This document shows, one piece after another, positions 61,641 to 64,000 of a stretch of DNA of 64,000 nucleotides (positions are counted from its first letter, which is position 1; every line of letters begins with the position of its first letter). The DNA is taken from positions 62,001-126,000 of the forward strand of contig JAURPI010000022.1 in NCBI GenBank assembly GCA_030835385.1. The letters are read 5' to 3'. Origin of the DNA: Alphaproteobacteria bacterium. Lineage in GTDB: Bacteria > Pseudomonadota > Alphaproteobacteria > Rhodospirillales > Rhodospirillaceae. The translations under genes and the position numbers were made by a program. The notes under the pieces were generated by a model. The model had not been told where the DNA came from. It saw only the letters and a list, made by a program, of their open reading frames with translations, and did not search any database.

Positions 61641-63329
61641 ATGTTGATAGCTAAATTGAAACACTCTTTCCAACGAACCGCCTGTGTGGCGATTGCTGCG
61701 TTCGGATTGGTTGCGTGCGGTGAAAGTGAGCCGGAGACCGGCGGCGCTCCCCCGGACATGCGGCGACTAACGGTCGAACAGTACCGTAACGTGATTCATG
61801 ATGTATTTGGCGAGCATATCGAGATCGCAAGTCGTTTTGATCCGCTGGTGCGCACCGATGGCCTGTTTGCAGTGGGCGCCCGTAATGCGCTCGTCACACC
61901 CTCGGGATTCGAAAAATTTTACAATGTCGCGCGGTCAGTTGCTGGTCAGGTGGTCAATGAAGAAAATCGCGCGGTTCTTGTGTCATGCACACCGGCAGAC
62001 GTCACTCGTGCAGATGATGCGTGCAGCCGTCAATTCTTCGCAGAGGCTGGGCGATATCTTTATCGTAGGTCTCTGACGGAATCTGAAATGGAAACGGCTG
62101 TTTCAGCAGCAAATGAAGTGGCCAACCAGTTCGGTGATTTTTATTCGGGTATTGAGTTTGGTCTAACGGGTTTGTTGGTCACGCCTAGCTTCCTATTCAT
62201 TATCGATGAGACGGAGCCTGATTCATCCTCACCAAGCGGATTGCGCCTCACGGGATACGCGAAGGCAGCCCGTTTGAGTTTCTTTCTGTGGAACTCAGCT
62301 CCCGACGATATGCTTCTCGAAGCTGCTGAATCAGGTGACCTCCACACGGAGAAGGGCCTAAAGCAGCAAGTGGAGCGGATGCTTCGCTCTCAGTACCTAT
62401 CTCGCGGCGTGCGCGCATTTTTTGAGGATTTTCTCGATCTTGAGAAATTCGAGACTCTCGAGAAAGACACATTAATTTATCCAGCGTACACCATTAACGC
62501 TGCGGAAAGCGCGAAGGAGCAGCTGCTTCGAACAATTGTTGACCACACGGTCAATAAAGATGCTCCGTATCCCGAGATCTTCACGACACGGAATACGTTT
62601 TTGGATTCCCACCTTGGGCGGGTTTACAAAGTAGCGGTCGCGCGGCCGGATGGCGGATGGCAGCCCTACGAATTCCTGGAAGACGACGTGAGAGCTGGCA
62701 TCTTAACGCAGATGGGATTCCTTTCTTTGTTTTCACATCCGGGCCGGAGTTCGGCGACTTTGCGCGGCAAAGCCGTGCGTGAGCTTCTGCTCTGCCAGAA
62801 AGTGCCTGATCCGCCAGGTGATGTGGACTTCTCGTTATTCAATGACCCTGATGCGCCGACCCGAACCGCGCGTGACAGGTTGACCGCACACTCGACAGTG
62901 CCATCCTGCGCTGGCTGCCACAAATTGACAGACCCTATCGGACTCGGCTTTGAACAGTTTGATGGCATAGGCCAGTTCCGTGTCGCAGAACAGGGTGCAA
63001 TTATCGATGTATCGGGTGACCTTGATGGCAATCAATTCACGGACGCTAAGTCTTTAGCTCAGGCCATGCATGATAGCCCTGCGGTGCCGGCCTGTTTGAC
63101 CAACCAGTTGTATTCCTATGCGGCAGGGCGAGCGCCCGAGCGTAGCGAGCGGGAATTTGTTCGCTATCTAGAAGCTGAATTCGCCGACGCAGAATACAGC
63201 TTGAAGTCTCTTCTTCGCGGCATTGCTACAAGCACCGCATTTTTCACGATCACGCAGCCTGAGAACGGACCTGAGGGCGTGCGTGCAGCTTCCATCCAAA
63301 CGACGACCAAGCAGGAGCGTGGATCATGA
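61641..63329 (+). CDS. DUF1587-DUF1595-DUF1592-DUF1588-DUF1585 lipoprotein (right copy)
   Basis: 562 residues; AAGGTGAG precedes the ATG. Lipobox with Cys26 (FGLVACGES). It repeats the domain order of the left copy: RRLTVEQYRNVIHDVFG, RYLYRRSLTESE, LTGLLVTPSFLF with LSFFLWNSAPDDML, FSHPGRSSATLRGKAVRE, CAGCHKLTDPIG and the C-terminal AVPACLTNQLYSYAAGRAPE. The same CxxCH is kept. It overlaps the following DUF1552 gene by ATGA, as in the left copy. Confidence 0.92.
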   Translation: MLIAKLKHSFQRTACVAIAAFGLVACGESEPETGGAPPDMRRLTVEQYRNVIHDVFGEHIEIASRFDPLVRTDGLFAVGARNALVTPSGFEKFYNVARSVAGQVVNEENRAVLVSCTPADVTRADDACSRQFFAEAGRYLYRRSLTESEMETAVSAANEVANQFGDFYSGIEFGLTGLLVTPSFLFIIDETEPDSSSPSGLRLTGYAKAARLSFFLWNSAPDDMLLEAAESGDLHTEKGLKQQVERMLRSQYLSRGVRAFFEDFLDLEKFETLEKDTLIYPAYTINAAESAKEQLLRTIVDHTVNKDAPYPEIFTTRNTFLDSHLGRVYKVAVARPDGGWQPYEFLEDDVRAGILTQMGFLSLFSHPGRSSATLRGKAVRELLLCQKVPDPPGDVDFSLFNDPDAPTRTARDRLTAHSTVPSCAGCHKLTDPIGLGFEQFDGIGQFRVAEQGAIIDVSGDLDGNQFTDAKSLAQAMHDSPAVPACLTNQLYSYAAGRAPERSEREFVRYLEAEFADAEYSLKSLLRGIATSTAFFTITQPENGPEGVRAASIQTTTKQERGS

Positions 63330-64000
63330 GCTTTTTCCTTCCCAGCAAAAAGTCCCGCAGGCAAGTGCTGCGCAGCATGATGGGCGGCGGTGTGGTCTCA
63401 CTGACATTGCCTTTTCTCGACTGTTTCTTGAACACCAACGGCACTGCGCTGGCCAGCGGTACGCCACTGCCAACTCGTTTCGGTACCTGGTATTGGGGTA
63501 TGGGGCATACGCCTAACCGAGCCGTGACGGATAAGTTGGCGACGGGGCCGGGTATTGAATTCCTAGACGAGACCAAAGCACTTATTCCGCATAAGGATAA
63601 ATTAAATTACTTCGGCAAATTCAATATGCCGTTGGACGGTCGGTCCAATTACACCCACTTCTCCGGATGGGTAGCAAACCGCACTGGGTCTGCACCGGGA
63701 GCCGGTGGCGATATTCCGGCGCCAACCTTAGATCTTTTGATCGCCGATCAAATCGGCAATGGCACGCGGTTTCGCACTCTTGACGTCAGCAGCGTTGGCA
63801 TCGCTCGTGAAAACTACAGCGCCCGCAATACGTACAACCGAGCCGCCGCTGAGGTAGACCCTGTCGCGCTGTTTGATCGTATTTATGGACCAGAGTTTGC
63901 GGATCCGAACAAGGCAGATTTCAAACCAGATCCTAATGTCCGGTTACGCAAGAGCGTTTTGTCAGCATTCACGGAAGAAACCAAAGACTATATGAAAACC
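63326..64000 (+). CDS. DUF1552 family exported protein (right copy), 3' end beyond the window
   Basis: 225 codons visible. Twin-arginine-like leader (KKSRRQVLRSMMGGGVVSLTLPFLDCF). The mature part follows the left copy closely: RFGTWYWGMGHTPNRA, MPLDGRSNYTHFSGWVANRTGS, APTLDLLIADQIGNGTRFRTLDVSS and VDPVALFDRIYGPEFADPNKADFKPDP. Its start overlaps the DUF1592 stop codon. The frame is still open at the window end. Confidence 0.9.
   Translation, partial: MSFFLPSKKSRRQVLRSMMGGGVVSLTLPFLDCFLNTNGTALASGTPLPTRFGTWYWGMGHTPNRAVTDKLATGPGIEFLDETKALIPHKDKLNYFGKFNMPLDGRSNYTHFSGWVANRTGSAPGAGGDIPAPTLDLLIADQIGNGTRFRTLDVSSVGIARENYSARNTYNRAAAEVDPVALFDRIYGPEFADPNKADFKPDPNVRLRKSVLSAFTEETKDYMKT

Noticed and set aside
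1-64000. Mobile-element origin of the catabolic cluster
   Set aside because: No transposase, integrase, terminal repeats, tRNA target or phage genes were seen anywhere in the window.

Overview
The window looks like chromosomal DNA from a Gram-negative proteobacterium, most likely an alphaproteobacterium. Supporting signs are two TRAP solute-binding proteins, a TonB-dependent receptor, a DUF938 protein, a cobalt-type nitrile hydratase, a PhoR-like kinase, lipoprotein and twin-arginine leaders, moderately high GC and clear Shine-Dalgarno sites. I see no rRNA, tRNA, CRISPR array, phage gene or transposase. It reads as a catabolic and secreted-protein accessory region with one housekeeping locus (nrdAB).

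Layout. (1) 1-12168, almost all minus strand: a dense run with four paralogous SAM-dependent methyltransferases of about 380-396 aa, three copies of a small (102-117 aa) family seen only beside them here, an MmgE/PrpD protein, a flavin monooxygenase, a broken VOC gene, an isochorismatase-like amidohydrolase and a family III CoA-transferase. (2) 12449-19674, plus strand: HMG-CoA-lyase-like enzyme, the ATP-dependent hydantoinase/oxoprolinase pair HyuA-HyuB, a strong terminator, a DUF938 protein and an acyl-CoA-dehydrogenase-fold enzyme. (3) 19684-24765, minus: an alpha/beta hydrolase without its nucleophile, a membrane protein, a second isochorismatase-like enzyme, a receiver-metallo-beta-lactamase fusion gene broken by an amber codon and a frameshift, and a secreted berberine-bridge-type flavoprotein. 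(4) 25125-28396: a TRAP transporter, followed by a gene split at an A8 tract that resembles a programmed -1 frameshift site. (5) 29329-31633, minus: a nitrile hydratase operon with two complete beta-subunit genes. (6) 32440-36612: sugar nucleotidyltransferase, flippase, orphan TRAP binding protein, secreted VOC protein. (7) 36860-41734: a small gene, two NrdR-like boxes, nrdA-nrdB, a secreted glycerophosphodiesterase. (8) 41932-54132: galE, secreted NTF2-like protein, amidohydrolase, PQQ dehydrogenase, TonB receptor, orphan histidine kinase, enol-lactonase-like hydrolase, DASS transporter, secreted cupin. (9) 54148-64000: two oppositely oriented copies of one three-gene module (about 392-aa secreted cysteine-conserved protein, DUF1587/1595/1592/1588/1585 lipoprotein with CxxCH, DUF1552 Tat protein) around a CHRD protein.

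How they may work together (inference). Regions 1-4 contain the parts of an uptake-and-degradation route for a small, probably nitrogen-containing organic compound: TRAP import, flavin oxygenation, ATP-dependent opening of a cyclic amide or ureide by HyuAB, amide hydrolysis by N-carbamoylsarcosine-amidase-like enzymes, then CoA transfer and C-C cleavage. The methyltransferase/small-protein set in the middle has no role I recognise. The mirrored DUF1592/DUF1552 module and this methyltransferase cluster are the best candidates for undescribed systems. Three genes are interrupted by breaks that would be repaired by one added base, so part of the apparent decay could be assembly error.
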